From contig JBDSEV010000063.1 in assembly GCA_039919885.1 (NCBI GenBank), positions 1 through 64,000 of the forward strand: a stretch of 64,000 nucleotides of DNA, written 5' to 3'. The notes under the pieces are model-generated. The model had not been told where the DNA came from. It did no database searches and worked only from the letters and a program-made list of their open reading frames with translations. Made by a program: the position numbers and the translations under genes. Below are positions 6,836 to 16,125 of the stretch, piece after piece. The DNA is from JACMLD01 sp039919885. Its GTDB lineage: Bacteria > Bacteroidota > Bacteroidia > Chitinophagales > Chitinophagaceae. Position 1 is the stretch's first letter. The number at the start of each line of letters is the position of its first letter.

Positions 6836-9691
6836 TTATTTACTTAGGTACATGCTCCGGTCTTTGTACAACTGCCTGAAATAAGGGTCGCGCAAATCTT
6901 TAATAAAGCGAATGGCCTCGCCCGTACTCTTCATTTCCGGGCCGAGTTCTTTGTTTACGCCGGGAAATTTATTGAAGCTGAACACTGGTTCTTTAATGGC
7001 AAACCCTACCAGCTTCTTTTCAAACGTAAAGTCTTTTAATTTATAGGCGCCTATCATTACCTTGGTAGCCACGTTCAGGTAAGGTATCTGGTAGGCCTTT
7101 GCAATAAATGGCGTGGTGCGTGACGCCCTCGGATTGGCCTCTATCACAAATACATTGCTGTCTTTAATCGCAAACTGGATATTGATAAGTCCTTTAATAT
7201 TGAGTGCACGCGCAATCTTCTCCGCATATTCTTCCATGGTATGCACCACCAGCGGCGTCAGGTTAAACTGTGGCAGTACGGCATTGCTGTCACCGCTGTG
7301 TATGCCGGCAGGTTCAATGTGTTCCATTACGCCCATTACATGAAAATCTTCTCCATCAAAAATGCCGTCTATCTCTGCTTCCTGGCAACGGTCAAGAAAA
7401 TGATCCACCAGTATCTTGTTGCCGGGTAAATGTTTCAGCAAGCTCACTACCGCACTTTCCACTTCGTCGTCATTGATAACGATGCGCATTCTTTGTCCGC
7501 CCAGTACATAGCTGGGGCGCACCAATACCGGGTAACCCACCCGGTTGGCCACTTCCACCGCTTCATCTACGGTTTCTGCTGTGCCGTAAGAAGGGTAAGG
7601 AATATCCAGGTCTTTCAGCATATCGCTGAAGCGGCCACGGTCTTCTGCTATGTCCATACTGTCATACGAAGTGCCAATTATTTTGATTCCTTTTTTATGC
7701 AGGCGTTCGGCCAGTTTCAACGCGGTTTGGCCGCCCAGCTGCACAATAACGCCTTCTGGTTTTTCGTGTTCAATAATCTCCCATAAATGCTCCCAGTAAA
7801 CCGGCTCAAAATAAAGTTTATCGGCCATGTCAAAATCGGTAGACACCGTCTCGGGGTTGCAGTTTACCATAATGGACTCATAACCGCATTCTTTGATGGC
7901 CAGCAGGCCATGCACACAACAATAATCAAATTCAATACCCTGTCCGATTCTGTTTGGACCCGAGCCCAGGACGATGATTTTTTTCTTATCACTTACATTG
8001 CTTTCGTTAGCAGCTATCCGCTCGCCTCCGGCCGGCCCAGTGGAAGACGCCTCAAAAGTAGAATAGAAATAAGGGGTCTTTGCTTCAAACTCGGCGCTGC
8101 AGGTATCCACCATTTTAAATACACGTTTGATACCGGCTGCTTTTCTTTTCTCGTACACGGCGTCTTCGGTGCTGTCGTTCATTATCTTGGAAATCTGTTC
8201 ATCGCCAAAGCCATGGCGCTTGGCTTTTTCCAGCAATTCAAGGGGGAGTGTTTCCAGTTTGTATTTGGCTAGTTCCTTTTCAACATCGCAAATCAGTTTT
8301 ATCTGGTTCAGGAACCAGCGGTCAATCCCATGGGTGGCTTTTGAAATAGTACCTACCGACACACCCAGCATCAGCGCATCTTTGATACGGAAGATGCGAT
8401 CCCATTTCGGCGTCTTCAGGTATTCAATTAATTCTTCTGCGTGCATCTGGCTCTTTCCGTAATAACCCAATCCCACGGCATTGTTTTCCAGGCTCTGACA
8501 AGCTTTTTGCACGGCTTCCGTGAAGCTGCGGCCAATAGACATTACTTCACCTACACTTTTCATTTGCAAGCCCAGTGTATCGTTGGCACCTTTAAATTTA
8601 TCAAAATTCCAGCGGGGCATTTTTACAATTACGTAATCCAGCGCGGGTTCAAAATAAGCCGAGGTGTTTTTGGTAATCTGGTTTTCCAGTTCATCCAAAA
8701 AATAACCGATGGCAAGTTTGGCTGCAATTTTAGCAATGGGGTAACCGGTTGCTTTAGAGGCGAGTGCCGACGACCGGCTCACCCGCGGGTTTATTTCTAT
8801 GGCAATAATTTCTTCTGTATCCGGGTTAAGTGCAAACTGCACATTGCAACCGCCGGCAAAATTGCCCAGGTCGCGCATCATGCGGATGGCAGTGTCGCGC
8901 ATCAGTTGAAAGGCGGTATCGCTGAGGGTCATTGCAGGCGCTACGGTAATAGAGTCGCCCGTATGAACGCCCATCGGGTCAAAATTTTCAACCGTACAAA
9001 TGATCACCACATTGTCGTTGGCATCCCGTAAAAGCTCCAACTCAAATTCTTTCCAGCCGAGCACTGCTGTTTCAACCAATACTTCATGAATAGGAGAGGC
9101 CTGCAGACCACGGTTCAGTGCCTCATCCAGGTCATCTTTATCGTGTACAAAACCGCCGCCAGTACCCCCCAGCGTAAAGGAAGGCCGGATAACCAGCGGA
9201 AAGCCTATCTGCTGCGCGAATTCTTTTCCTTCGAGGAAGGAATTGGCTGTTTTTGCAGTTGCTACCGGAATACCCATTTCAATCATCCACTGACGGAACT
9301 TCTCCCGGTCTTCTGCTTTATCAATGGCTTTGATGTCTACACCTATCAAACGCACATTGTATTTCTCCCAGATGCCAAGATCTTCCGCTTCTTTGGCCAG
9401 GTTAAGCGCGGTTTGGCCGCCCATGGTGGGTAAAACAGCATCGATCTGGTTCTCTTCCAGAATTTGCTCGATGCTTTCGGCTGTTAACGGCAGCAGGTAT
9501 ACCCTATCGGCCATCATGGGGTCTGTCATGATGGTGGCCGGGTTACTGTTAATGAGGATAACTTTAATCCCTTCCTCCCGGAGACTGCGGGCAGCTTGTG
9601 TGCCGGAATAATCAAACTCGCAAGCCTGGCCAATAATAATTGGACCGGAACCGATGATCAGAACTGAACGTATCGAAATATCTTTTGGCAT
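6836..9691 (-). CDS. carB: Carbamoyl-phosphate synthase large subunit, short form
   Basis: A 951-residue ATP-grasp enzyme that makes carbamoyl phosphate from bicarbonate, ATP and ammonia delivered by CarA, feeding pyrimidine and arginine synthesis. The two homologous synthetase halves are both present: the first opens with SVLIIGSGPIIIGQACEFDY, the second repeats this as IIVLGSGPNRIGQGIEFDY near residue 575. The protein stops right after the second half (GPEMKSTGEAIRF plus about 20 residues). It therefore lacks the 130-residue MGS-like allosteric domain that binds UMP and ornithine in the 1073-residue E. coli enzyme. Short forms of this length are, to my knowledge, usual in Bacteroidota. No carA is in the window. 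Confidence 0.96.
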   Translation of the reverse strand: MPKDISIRSVLIIGSGPIIIGQACEFDYSGTQAARSLREEGIKVILINSNPATIMTDPMMADRVYLLPLTAESIEQILEENQIDAVLPTMGGQTALNLAKEAEDLGIWEKYNVRLIGVDIKAIDKAEDREKFRQWMIEMGIPVATAKTANSFLEGKEFAQQIGFPLVIRPSFTLGGTGGGFVHDKDDLDEALNRGLQASPIHEVLVETAVLGWKEFELELLRDANDNVVIICTVENFDPMGVHTGDSITVAPAMTLSDTAFQLMRDTAIRMMRDLGNFAGGCNVQFALNPDTEEIIAIEINPRVSRSSALASKATGYPIAKIAAKLAIGYFLDELENQITKNTSAYFEPALDYVIVKMPRWNFDKFKGANDTLGLQMKSVGEVMSIGRSFTEAVQKACQSLENNAVGLGYYGKSQMHAEELIEYLKTPKWDRIFRIKDALMLGVSVGTISKATHGIDRWFLNQIKLICDVEKELAKYKLETLPLELLEKAKRHGFGDEQISKIMNDSTEDAVYEKRKAAGIKRVFKMVDTCSAEFEAKTPYFYSTFEASSTGPAGGERIAANESNVSDKKKIIVLGSGPNRIGQGIEFDYCCVHGLLAIKECGYESIMVNCNPETVSTDFDMADKLYFEPVYWEHLWEIIEHEKPEGVIVQLGGQTALKLAERLHKKGIKIIGTSYDSMDIAEDRGRFSDMLKDLDIPYPSYGTAETVDEAVEVANRVGYPVLVRPSYVLGGQRMRIVINDDEVESAVVSLLKHLPGNKILVDHFLDRCQEAEIDGIFDGEDFHVMGVMEHIEPAGIHSGDSNAVLPQFNLTPLVVHTMEEYAEKIARALNIKGLINIQFAIKDSNVFVIEANPRASRTTPFIAKAYQIPYLNVATKVMIGAYKLKDFTFEKKLVGFAIKEPVFSFNKFPGVNKELGPEMKSTGEAIRFIKDLRDPYFRQLYKDRSMYLSK

Positions 9692-9757
9692 ATTATTAAG
9701 TGGTTCGTTTGGTTAAAGTCCCTGGGCTGCAGGGTTAGAGCGGCCAAACAAATTGCG

Positions 9758-9765
9758 CAAAAGTA
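9758..9765 (-). promoter_or_regulatory. Candidate carB -7 promoter element
   Basis: The minus strand reads TACTTTTG followed by CGC, an exact TAnnTTTG match 66 bases before the carB start codon. A clear -33 TTTG is not present at the standard spacing. Confidence 0.5.
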
Positions 9766-9990
9766 AGGGAGTGAAAGAAAATATTCGGGTTATTTTTTTC
9801 AGGAGTTATGAACAGGCCCGCCGCGGTCGATTAACCCTGCTGAAACTTGCCTGGGTGGTTACCTGCGTTCATTACAAAAAGGGCAACGCAAGTCTATTTT
9901 ATAAAAAAATTGTTTGCGGGTATGGTACAATAAACGCCGGGTAAAACAAGTGAGCAGCAAAGTTTTAATTTCCGTTGAAGCGGGATGCAT

Positions 9991-10016
9991 AAAAAAACCC
10001 GGTCTTGCGGACCGGG
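9991..10016 (-). terminator. Intrinsic terminator downstream of the small membrane protein gene
   Basis: The stem CCCGGTC / GACCGGG (9998-10004 and 10010-10016) has a five-base loop. On the minus strand a run of seven U follows. It lies about 22 bases past the stop codon of the gene ending at 10038. Confidence 0.8.
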
Positions 10017-10037
10017 AATATAGATAATGCGTTTTAA

Positions 10038-10253
10038 TTAAATTTTATGAAAAGATGCCCACTCAACATCATCAAGGACAACCTGGCCCTTGCGCTGCGC
10101 AACGCGTTTCCGCGCCAACTGACGTTTTTCGTCGTAATTGCTTTTCCATTTATAGACCAGCTTTTGCTTTGCATCTATACCTTTTACCCATCCCACTACG
10201 GAGGCAAACAGCACAACGACACCAAGCAAAATATTCCTGTAAAAATTTTTCAT
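10038..10253 (-). CDS. Small membrane-anchored hypothetical protein
   Basis: A 71-residue protein with one N-terminal hydrophobic segment (about residues 8-25, ILLGVVVLFASVVGWVKG) followed by a strongly basic cytoplasmic-type tail rich in Lys and Arg. I do not recognise a family. Support for it being real comes from the intrinsic terminator placed just after its stop codon and from the absence of a better frame. The hydrophobic start could be an uncleaved anchor. Two plus-strand frames overlap it and look like shadows. Confidence 0.5.
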   Translation of the reverse strand: MKNFYRNILLGVVVLFASVVGWVKGIDAKQKLVYKWKSNYDEKRQLARKRVAQRKGQVVLDDVEWASFHKI

Positions 10254-10429
10254 GATAAGAAAGTTTGACTACCATCCACATTACATAAGACACCGCTGGT
10301 ATGTCAAACGCTGTACCATATTTTAAAAAAACTGGTACCCTAAACCGGGTATTTTTTAGTAAAATGTTAAAGCCTGGCGGCTGATAGTATTGAATATGCG
10401 CATTGAATGCATCTTTGGAGTTAAGCGAG

Positions 10430-10437
10430 TAGCTTTG
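10430..10437 (+). promoter_or_regulatory. Candidate -7 promoter element for the M23 peptidase gene
   Basis: TAGCTTTG followed by CGC is an exact match to TAnnTTTG. It lies about 105 bases upstream of the preferred ATG (10544). A TTG triplet near 10404 is the only -33-like sequence, and its spacing is poor. Confidence 0.45.
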
Positions 10438-10543
10438 CGCCAATAAAAATTAATAGCGGCTTAACATTGAACGTCAGTAAATCCGTTCGGTGAACAAAGC
10501 TGGGATGGCTACCCAATCATCTTTATTTAAAAGTATCACACCC

Positions 10544-12250
10544 ATGCATGTACGATTCGTGGTTTTTTTTATTTGTATAGCGTTAAGTGGCCATGGACAG
10601 GTGTTTTCCCCGGCCGATTATCCGCAGGGTTATTTTCGCAGCCCGTTGAATATACCCATCAGCCTTGCCGGCAATTTTGGAGAGTTGCGGCCCAACCATT
10701 ACCATATGGGGTTTGATTTGAAAACCGATCACCGTGAAAACCTTCCCGTGTATGCGGCCGCCGAAGGATACATTGCAAAAATTAAAATTGAACCCGCAGG
10801 CTTTGGCCGGGCCATTTACATTAATCATCCAAATGGTCTTACCACCGTGTACGGGCATTTAAATGCATTTATACCGGCATTGGACGCCTGGTTAAAGGCA
10901 CAGCAATACCAACGGGAGTCATGGCGTGTTTTCCTGGATCTGCCGGTTGATTTGTTCCAGGTAAAAAAAGGTGATTTGATTGCCTATAGTGGCAACACCG
11001 GTGGCAGCCAGGGCCCGCATGTGCACTTTGAAATCAGGCGAACAGCCGATGATGTAAACCTTAACCCGATGCTGTTTGGTTTTCCACTGGCGGACATTAC
11101 CAGGCCCAGCATTAGCAGGCTTGCGTTATACGATAGAAGGCTCAGCCTTTACGAACAAACGCCGCGGATGATTCCTATAAAAAAGGAGACCGCCGGTTAT
11201 GTAAGCATCGCCCCGGTAATTGCGGTGACGTCTCCCAATATCAGTTTTGCCATTTCTGCATCGGATACCCATTCGGGCTCTTTTAACCCCAACGGTATAT
11301 TTGAAGCAACCATTTATGACAATGACACGCCGGTGATTGCTTTCCGGATGGATAATATCAGTTACAGTTATACACGGGGGCTCAACGCGCACATTGATTA
11401 TAAAACCAAAGCCAGTGGCGGACCTTATTTACAACAGTTGTTTGAATTGCCCGGTTACCCGGACGGCATCTATAAAATGGCCACAGGAGACGGCGCCATA
11501 GACATTGCCGACGGGGCCGTACACGCCATCAAAATTGATGTAAAAGACGGCTATGGTAATACGTCAACGGTTAGTACCAAAGTTAAGTACAATGGCATCC
11601 CGCCGGTGTTGCCGGTATCAACTGCAAAGATGTTTTATCCTGCCATGATTGATGGTTTAGAAAACGCAGATGCTGAATTTTATATTGGTGAACGTTGCCT
11701 CTATGATTCTGTTCATATTGCGTACCGGCGCACCGCTGCCGGCGCGGCCAATATCGTATCGGGGGTACACAGTATCGGCAGCACTTATATTCCTTTGCAA
11801 GATTCTATCCTGGTAAGAATAAGGCCGGTGGTATCGCTGGATGCCGTTAAGCGCAGCCATACCGTGATGCAACGTTTTGCAGGCAGCCGCCAGGATGTGG
11901 AGAAATGCGACTGGCAGAAAGGTTGGGCCATTGCCCGGTTCCGTGATTTTGGCAGCTTCCAGCTGGTATTGGATGAAACCCCACCGGTCATTGTGCCCAT
12001 AGGGTTTAAAAACGGGGCTAACATGAGCAAGGCAGCGCGTATTGTTTTTACTGTTACGGACAACCTCGGCGAATTCAAAAACTTCAGGGCGGAACTCGAT
12101 GGCAAATGGTTGCGTTTTACCAATGACAAGGGCAGAAGCTTTATTTATATTTTTGATGAGCAATGCGGGCCGGGGTCGCATTCACTAAGGATAAGCGTGG
12201 AAGACGAAGCAGGGAATGTTGCTATCAAAGAATTTACATTTACGAGATGA
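10544..12250 (+). CDS. M23-family metallopeptidase (LytM-type), secreted
   Basis: A 568-residue exported protein. The chosen Met gives a signal peptide with a hydrophobic core and a likely cut after SGHGQ; a GTG further upstream (10490) would bury it. The LytM/peptidase M23 domain occupies roughly residues 35-185 and shows the zinc ligands HxxxD (HYHMGFDLK) and HxH (GPHVHFEIR). Such enzymes cleave peptide crosslinks in peptidoglycan, or act as activators of amidases. The remaining 380 residues are beta-rich, with the last 90 resembling an Ig-like domain. The gene stands alone, with a repeat array right after its stop codon. The substrate is inferred from the family only. Confidence 0.9.
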   Translation: MHVRFVVFFICIALSGHGQVFSPADYPQGYFRSPLNIPISLAGNFGELRPNHYHMGFDLKTDHRENLPVYAAAEGYIAKIKIEPAGFGRAIYINHPNGLTTVYGHLNAFIPALDAWLKAQQYQRESWRVFLDLPVDLFQVKKGDLIAYSGNTGGSQGPHVHFEIRRTADDVNLNPMLFGFPLADITRPSISRLALYDRRLSLYEQTPRMIPIKKETAGYVSIAPVIAVTSPNISFAISASDTHSGSFNPNGIFEATIYDNDTPVIAFRMDNISYSYTRGLNAHIDYKTKASGGPYLQQLFELPGYPDGIYKMATGDGAIDIADGAVHAIKIDVKDGYGNTSTVSTKVKYNGIPPVLPVSTAKMFYPAMIDGLENADAEFYIGERCLYDSVHIAYRRTAAGAANIVSGVHSIGSTYIPLQDSILVRIRPVVSLDAVKRSHTVMQRFAGSRQDVEKCDWQKGWAIARFRDFGSFQLVLDETPPVIVPIGFKNGANMSKAARIVFTVTDNLGEFKNFRAELDGKWLRFTNDKGRSFIYIFDEQCGPGSHSLRISVEDEAGNVAIKEFTFTR

Positions 12251-12254
12251 GAGA

Positions 12255-12327
12255 TAATGTGGAAATGTGATGAATGTGAAAATGTGGAAATGTGCAAATG
12301 TGCAAATGCGGAAATGCGGAAATGTGA
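12255..12327. repeat. Degenerate octamer tandem array
   Basis: About nine consecutive copies of an 8-base unit with consensus AAATGTGN (variants AAATGCGG, GAATGTGA, TAATGTGG), starting five bases after the M23 stop codon. One extra base interrupts the phase near 12271. The rest of the gap to the bcp gene (12328-12513) is AT-rich and shows nothing else. Confidence 0.8.
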
Positions 12328-12513
12328 TGAATCTGATAAAAAATTTGCGCGATAAAAATAACTTTTAATAATAATCACTGTTGGAATTATAATGTTTTAC
12401 AAGAGCGATGCGGAAACCTGGTAAATCGGACAATATAATATTAGCGCATAAGCAAAGAATAATCACCACTTACAAACCCGGGTATTTTCAAATTTCCCAT
12501 TTCCAATTTTTGT

Positions 12514-12984
12514 ATGACTGAATTAAAAGAAGGCGATAAGGCACCCATGTTTACAGCCCCTGACCAGGACGGGAAAAAGGTATCACTGGCGGATTTTAAA
12601 GGAAAAAAGGTAATCCTGTATTTCTACCCGCAAGACGATACGCCCACTTGCACCATCCAGGCATGCAACCTCCGAGATAATTACTCGTTGTTGAAAAAAG
12701 AAGGCTTTGAGGTATTGGGCATCAGCCCTGATGCGCCGGTGAAGCACAAAAAGTTTGAAGAAAAATATACGCTGCCTTTTACGCTACTGGCCGATCCTGA
12801 ACATACCGTTATTGAAAAATATGGTGTATGGGGCGCGAAGAAACTCTACGGCCGCGAATACATGGGCCTTCATCGAACAACCTTTGTACTGGATGAAAAA
12901 GCGGTCATCAGGAAAATATTCCTGCGGCCAAAAAATAAAGAACATGCCGCGGAGATAATAAAGGCCTGGAAAGAAATGTCATAA
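12514..12984 (+). CDS. bcp: Thioredoxin-dependent thiol peroxidase, BCP/PrxQ type
   Basis: A 156-residue cytoplasmic peroxiredoxin. The active-site segment TPTCTIQACNLRD (about residues 43-55) has the peroxidatic Cys and the resolving Cys five residues later, the spacing that defines the BCP/PrxQ group. Downstream are ISPDAPVKHKKF and the GVWGAKKLYGREYMG segment typical of the family. It reduces hydrogen peroxide and organic hydroperoxides using thioredoxin. Length is normal. The start ATG is unambiguous. There is no obvious partner gene nearby; a glutathione peroxidase is encoded at 35 kb. Confidence 0.95.
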   Translation: MTELKEGDKAPMFTAPDQDGKKVSLADFKGKKVILYFYPQDDTPTCTIQACNLRDNYSLLKKEGFEVLGISPDAPVKHKKFEEKYTLPFTLLADPEHTVIEKYGVWGAKKLYGREYMGLHRTTFVLDEKAVIRKIFLRPKNKEHAAEIIKAWKEMS

Positions 12985-13191
12985 TACGAAAGTGTAGAAA
13001 GGGAAAGCAGCCTGCGACCGGAGTTCCCAGCTTCGTTACCGTTCAATTTTAATCTTTGTTATCTGAAAACCTCAGGATGGCCGCATAACCCCAATTTTTG
13101 ATTTAATTGGATGCAGAGAATGGCTGTATAGATAACATCCCCCGCCATGCGCCCGCCTGCCAAGCCTATTCTTTGGCGCCTTTTATTGCTA

Positions 13192-14520
13192 TCAGAAATT
13201 GTAGGCATCCCAGTAAATACTTTCTTTCATAAACAATTCATAAGTTTCTTTCCAGCCGGCAAAAGTTTTATCGGTACCCAGAAACTGGTTATGCCAGATA
13301 ATCACAAACAAGCCATTTAGTTTTTTAATGGTATTGTAGTAATGAGTCATTTCTTCGTACGCTTGCTGCGGTGTAAATTTCTGTTCATAGAAGGAATTGG
13401 CATCCATAAAACAAAAAGGGAATAACTGCAGTGTGGTAGCTTCATTTTTTTCAATATCGAACCAATAGAAAGAAGAAGCAACCGAAGCCCGGAAACCATT
13501 GATACTGCCATATCCCATTGAATAATCTTTCAGCAAACCACATGCTATGTATCGCCTGAAACTTTGCGGCAGCGTAAATTTGATATAATGCTGGCGGCTG
13601 TGTTCCAACGGGCGGTCAACAATCACTTCCAGCCATTCTTTTTCCTCCAGCACTACTTTATTGGTTGCAGCAATACTGCTTTGCCAGGAAGGGTGCAGGC
13701 CTACTTTATACACTACTGAAAAATAGGCTATCAGTTCCTGCAATGCTTTTGAAGAAGTAGGCGTGTTGCGGTCGTACCCCAGCCATTTTTGGGCAACAAG
13801 AAAAAAGTAAATCGGTTTTATCTTGCAATAGAGGTGCAGCGCATCCAGCCATTCATAGGCATCATACGGATCGGGTTTGTTGCCGTTCAGCACGTTCCAT
13901 CTTTCTTTTACCTGCCACCATTTACCTGCTTTTACTGACTTTACGAATCCGGCCAGGTTGCGCAACCAGCCTTTGTTGCGGTAAGACCAGGCGATATCAA
14001 TATCATAAGATGGAATAAATTTGAATGGCCGGCGCCTGAACATGATTGTGGGAAATTTCTTCTTTAGTTTTCTTTTAAAATCATCCAGCCAGATATTCAC
14101 CAACGGTATTTTCAGAAAATGTTCTTTGAAAGCCAGCGAGTTGGTATGCGCGTAGCGGCCGTGTTCATCCTTCTGGTGAGGCAGGTATTCTTCATATCTT
14201 GATATCAGGTAGAACGATGCAGCCAGTATATCAAAAGGATAATCGCCATTGGTCTGGAAAAAAGCTTTCTGGTAATTTACCTCAAAACAATCAATGGGCT
14301 GGGCCTGTATGCCGGTTTCAAACAAAAGCTTTACCGGTTTTATATAAAATTCGTGTTCAGAAAAATCATTGTCGGAGTAATTGAGCCGCGGCCCCGTAAA
14401 AGAAGCAAATTCTTCATCATTGGAAGTAAAAATAATTGGGTCGTCAAATAATTCTTTGCTTATAAAGTCAACGATATACTTAAGGCGGGGGGTAATGCTA
14501 TGCGCGTAGAATAATAACAT
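13192..14520 (-). CDS. Polysaccharide deacetylase-like protein (DUF7033-type N-terminus)
   Basis: A 442-residue protein without a signal peptide. The N-terminal 150 residues form the domain found ahead of deacetylase domains in Bacteroidota. The NodB-like part begins near residue 165 with SYDIDIAW, corresponding to the metal-binding aspartate motif, and continues with GLHPSWQS near residue 265, the histidine motif. The C-terminus has an IIWHNQFLGT segment like the final family motif. Known relatives remove acetyl groups from sugars in cell-wall or capsule polymers. The start lies 64 bases after the lutB stop, suggesting a shared transcript with lutB, DUF3109 and gldD. The substrate is unknown. 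Confidence 0.8.
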   Translation of the reverse strand: MLLFYAHSITPRLKYIVDFISKELFDDPIIFTSNDEEFASFTGPRLNYSDNDFSEHEFYIKPVKLLFETGIQAQPIDCFEVNYQKAFFQTNGDYPFDILAASFYLISRYEEYLPHQKDEHGRYAHTNSLAFKEHFLKIPLVNIWLDDFKRKLKKKFPTIMFRRRPFKFIPSYDIDIAWSYRNKGWLRNLAGFVKSVKAGKWWQVKERWNVLNGNKPDPYDAYEWLDALHLYCKIKPIYFFLVAQKWLGYDRNTPTSSKALQELIAYFSVVYKVGLHPSWQSSIAATNKVVLEEKEWLEVIVDRPLEHSRQHYIKFTLPQSFRRYIACGLLKDYSMGYGSINGFRASVASSFYWFDIEKNEATTLQLFPFCFMDANSFYEQKFTPQQAYEEMTHYYNTIKKLNGLFVIIWHNQFLGTDKTFAGWKETYELFMKESIYWDAYNF

Positions 14521-14584
14521 CCGTATATAATAATAGTCGGCCTTTGCGGTGACTTCCTACAAATATATCCGCAAAATTCTTTTT

Positions 14585-15973
14585 TTAATCAATCGCCTGA
14601 TCTTTATAACGCTCTTTCCACATTTCATTGAAGGTTTGTTGAGGAAAATCAAGATCAGCTCTTTGTGCAGTCCAGCCTTTAAAAAGTTTATTGACTGCCC
14701 AATTTTTTATTTTAGCGTTGCCCTTGTTCATCAGGTTCCGGTTCAGGCTGGCTTTTTTCCAAATTTTCCAGGCTACCTTTTCAGTCCATGATGCGCCGCC
14801 CTGTTCAACTGCTTCATGCCGGTTTTCAAGCAGCAATTCGTGCAGGTTAATTTTTACGGCGCAAACCTCTGTACAGTTGCCACACAGGGAAGAAGCGTAA
14901 CTTAAGTGTTTCCACTCATTCATTTGTTTGAGGTGCGGCGTAATTACCGCGCCAATCGGCCCGCTGTAAGTAGTGCCATAACTGTGGCCGCCAATATTCT
15001 TGTACACGGGGCAGGCATTCAGGCAGGCACCGCAACGTATGCAATACAAGATCTCCCGGGTTTTAGGATTGGCCAGTATATTGGTGCGGCCATTGTCCAG
15101 CAAGATTACATACATCTCATCGGGACCATCGGTTTCGCCGGGCTGCCTGGCACCACTCACGATTGTGTTGTATACTGTAAGCTTTTGGCCAGTACCAAAA
15201 GTGGAAAGCAGGGGCCAGAACAAAGCCAGGTCAGTAAGCGAGGGTATTATTTTTTCGATACCTGCAATTACGATATGGGTTTTGGGAAACGCACAGCTTA
15301 GCCGGGCATTGCCCTCATTTTCGGTAATGGCAATGGAACCGGTATCTGAAATTAAAAAATTAGCGCCGGTGATACCAATTTCCGCTTTTACGTATTTACT
15401 GCGGAGTTTTTCCCTGGCGATGAGGGTAAGCGCCTCCGGCGAAAGGTTAGGGGCGGTATGCAGTTTCTCATAAAATAATTTTGCTACATCTTCTTTGCTT
15501 TTGTGCATGGCGGGCGTAACAATATGATAGGGCGGTTCACCATCTAACTGCTGTATGTATTCGCCTAAATCTGTTTCCACGCTTTCTATACCATTGGCTT
15601 GTAAAAAGTCATTCAGCTTCAGTTCCTCGGTAACCATGCTTTTGCTTTTCACAATACTGCGGCAATGCTTTGCTTCGCAGATTTTTTTTATTTCCTGCAA
15701 TGCCTCCTGCGCATCCCTTGCCCATATTACTTTGCCGCCACGTTTTACAAAAGCGGCTTCAAAGTTTTCTAACTGGTTATCCAGTGTTTCCAATGCCCGC
15801 CATTTAATGTTTTTGGCCCTTTCCCTTGCGCTGCTGATGTCCGGAAACTGCTCTTTGCCCGCGGGTACAGCTGCATTGTAGCGGCCAATGTTAAAGTTGA
15901 TCTTTCGGCGGTGATCCAGATCGGCAGATTTAACGGTGCTTTTTGCGATGAAGGTGGAGGCCGATTCAGACAT
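14585..15973 (-). CDS. lutB: LutB-type lactate utilisation iron-sulfur protein
   Basis: A 462-residue cytoplasmic protein. The N-terminal part (about 70-290) is the LUD domain shared with LutC. The C-terminal part has two cysteine clusters: CIRCGACLNACP near residues 311-322 and CGNCTEVC near 363, the ferredoxin-like 4Fe-4S ligands. LutB works with LutA and LutC in oxidising L-lactate to pyruvate. Neither lutA nor lutC is in this window, so the partners are elsewhere or the protein serves another electron-transfer reaction. It follows DUF3109 on the same strand after a gap of about 150 bases. Confidence 0.9.
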   Translation of the reverse strand: MSESASTFIAKSTVKSADLDHRRKINFNIGRYNAAVPAGKEQFPDISSARERAKNIKWRALETLDNQLENFEAAFVKRGGKVIWARDAQEALQEIKKICEAKHCRSIVKSKSMVTEELKLNDFLQANGIESVETDLGEYIQQLDGEPPYHIVTPAMHKSKEDVAKLFYEKLHTAPNLSPEALTLIAREKLRSKYVKAEIGITGANFLISDTGSIAITENEGNARLSCAFPKTHIVIAGIEKIIPSLTDLALFWPLLSTFGTGQKLTVYNTIVSGARQPGETDGPDEMYVILLDNGRTNILANPKTREILYCIRCGACLNACPVYKNIGGHSYGTTYSGPIGAVITPHLKQMNEWKHLSYASSLCGNCTEVCAVKINLHELLLENRHEAVEQGGASWTEKVAWKIWKKASLNRNLMNKGNAKIKNWAVNKLFKGWTAQRADLDFPQQTFNEMWKERYKDQAID

Positions 15974-16125
15974 GGGCTAATATTTTTTGATGGTGGCAGG
16001 TGGTGAGTGGTGCATGAGGTGACGGGCATCGCAGGCCTTGCGCCATCACCGCTGCGCGTCATTCCCGGGATTGTTTGGCGGCAATTTCCGTGACGCCGGC
16101 GCACTATTCAATATTCGTTGTCGCA

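Larger units (their letters stand above)
9692..10037. other. Intergenic region between carB and a small membrane protein gene
   Basis: About 345 bases without a convincing gene. It holds the candidate carB promoter element (9758-9765, minus strand) and the terminator of the small gene to the right (9991-10016). The one plus-strand open frame (9753-9944) has no recognisable motif and crosses the promoter region, so it is not called. Confidence 0.6.
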
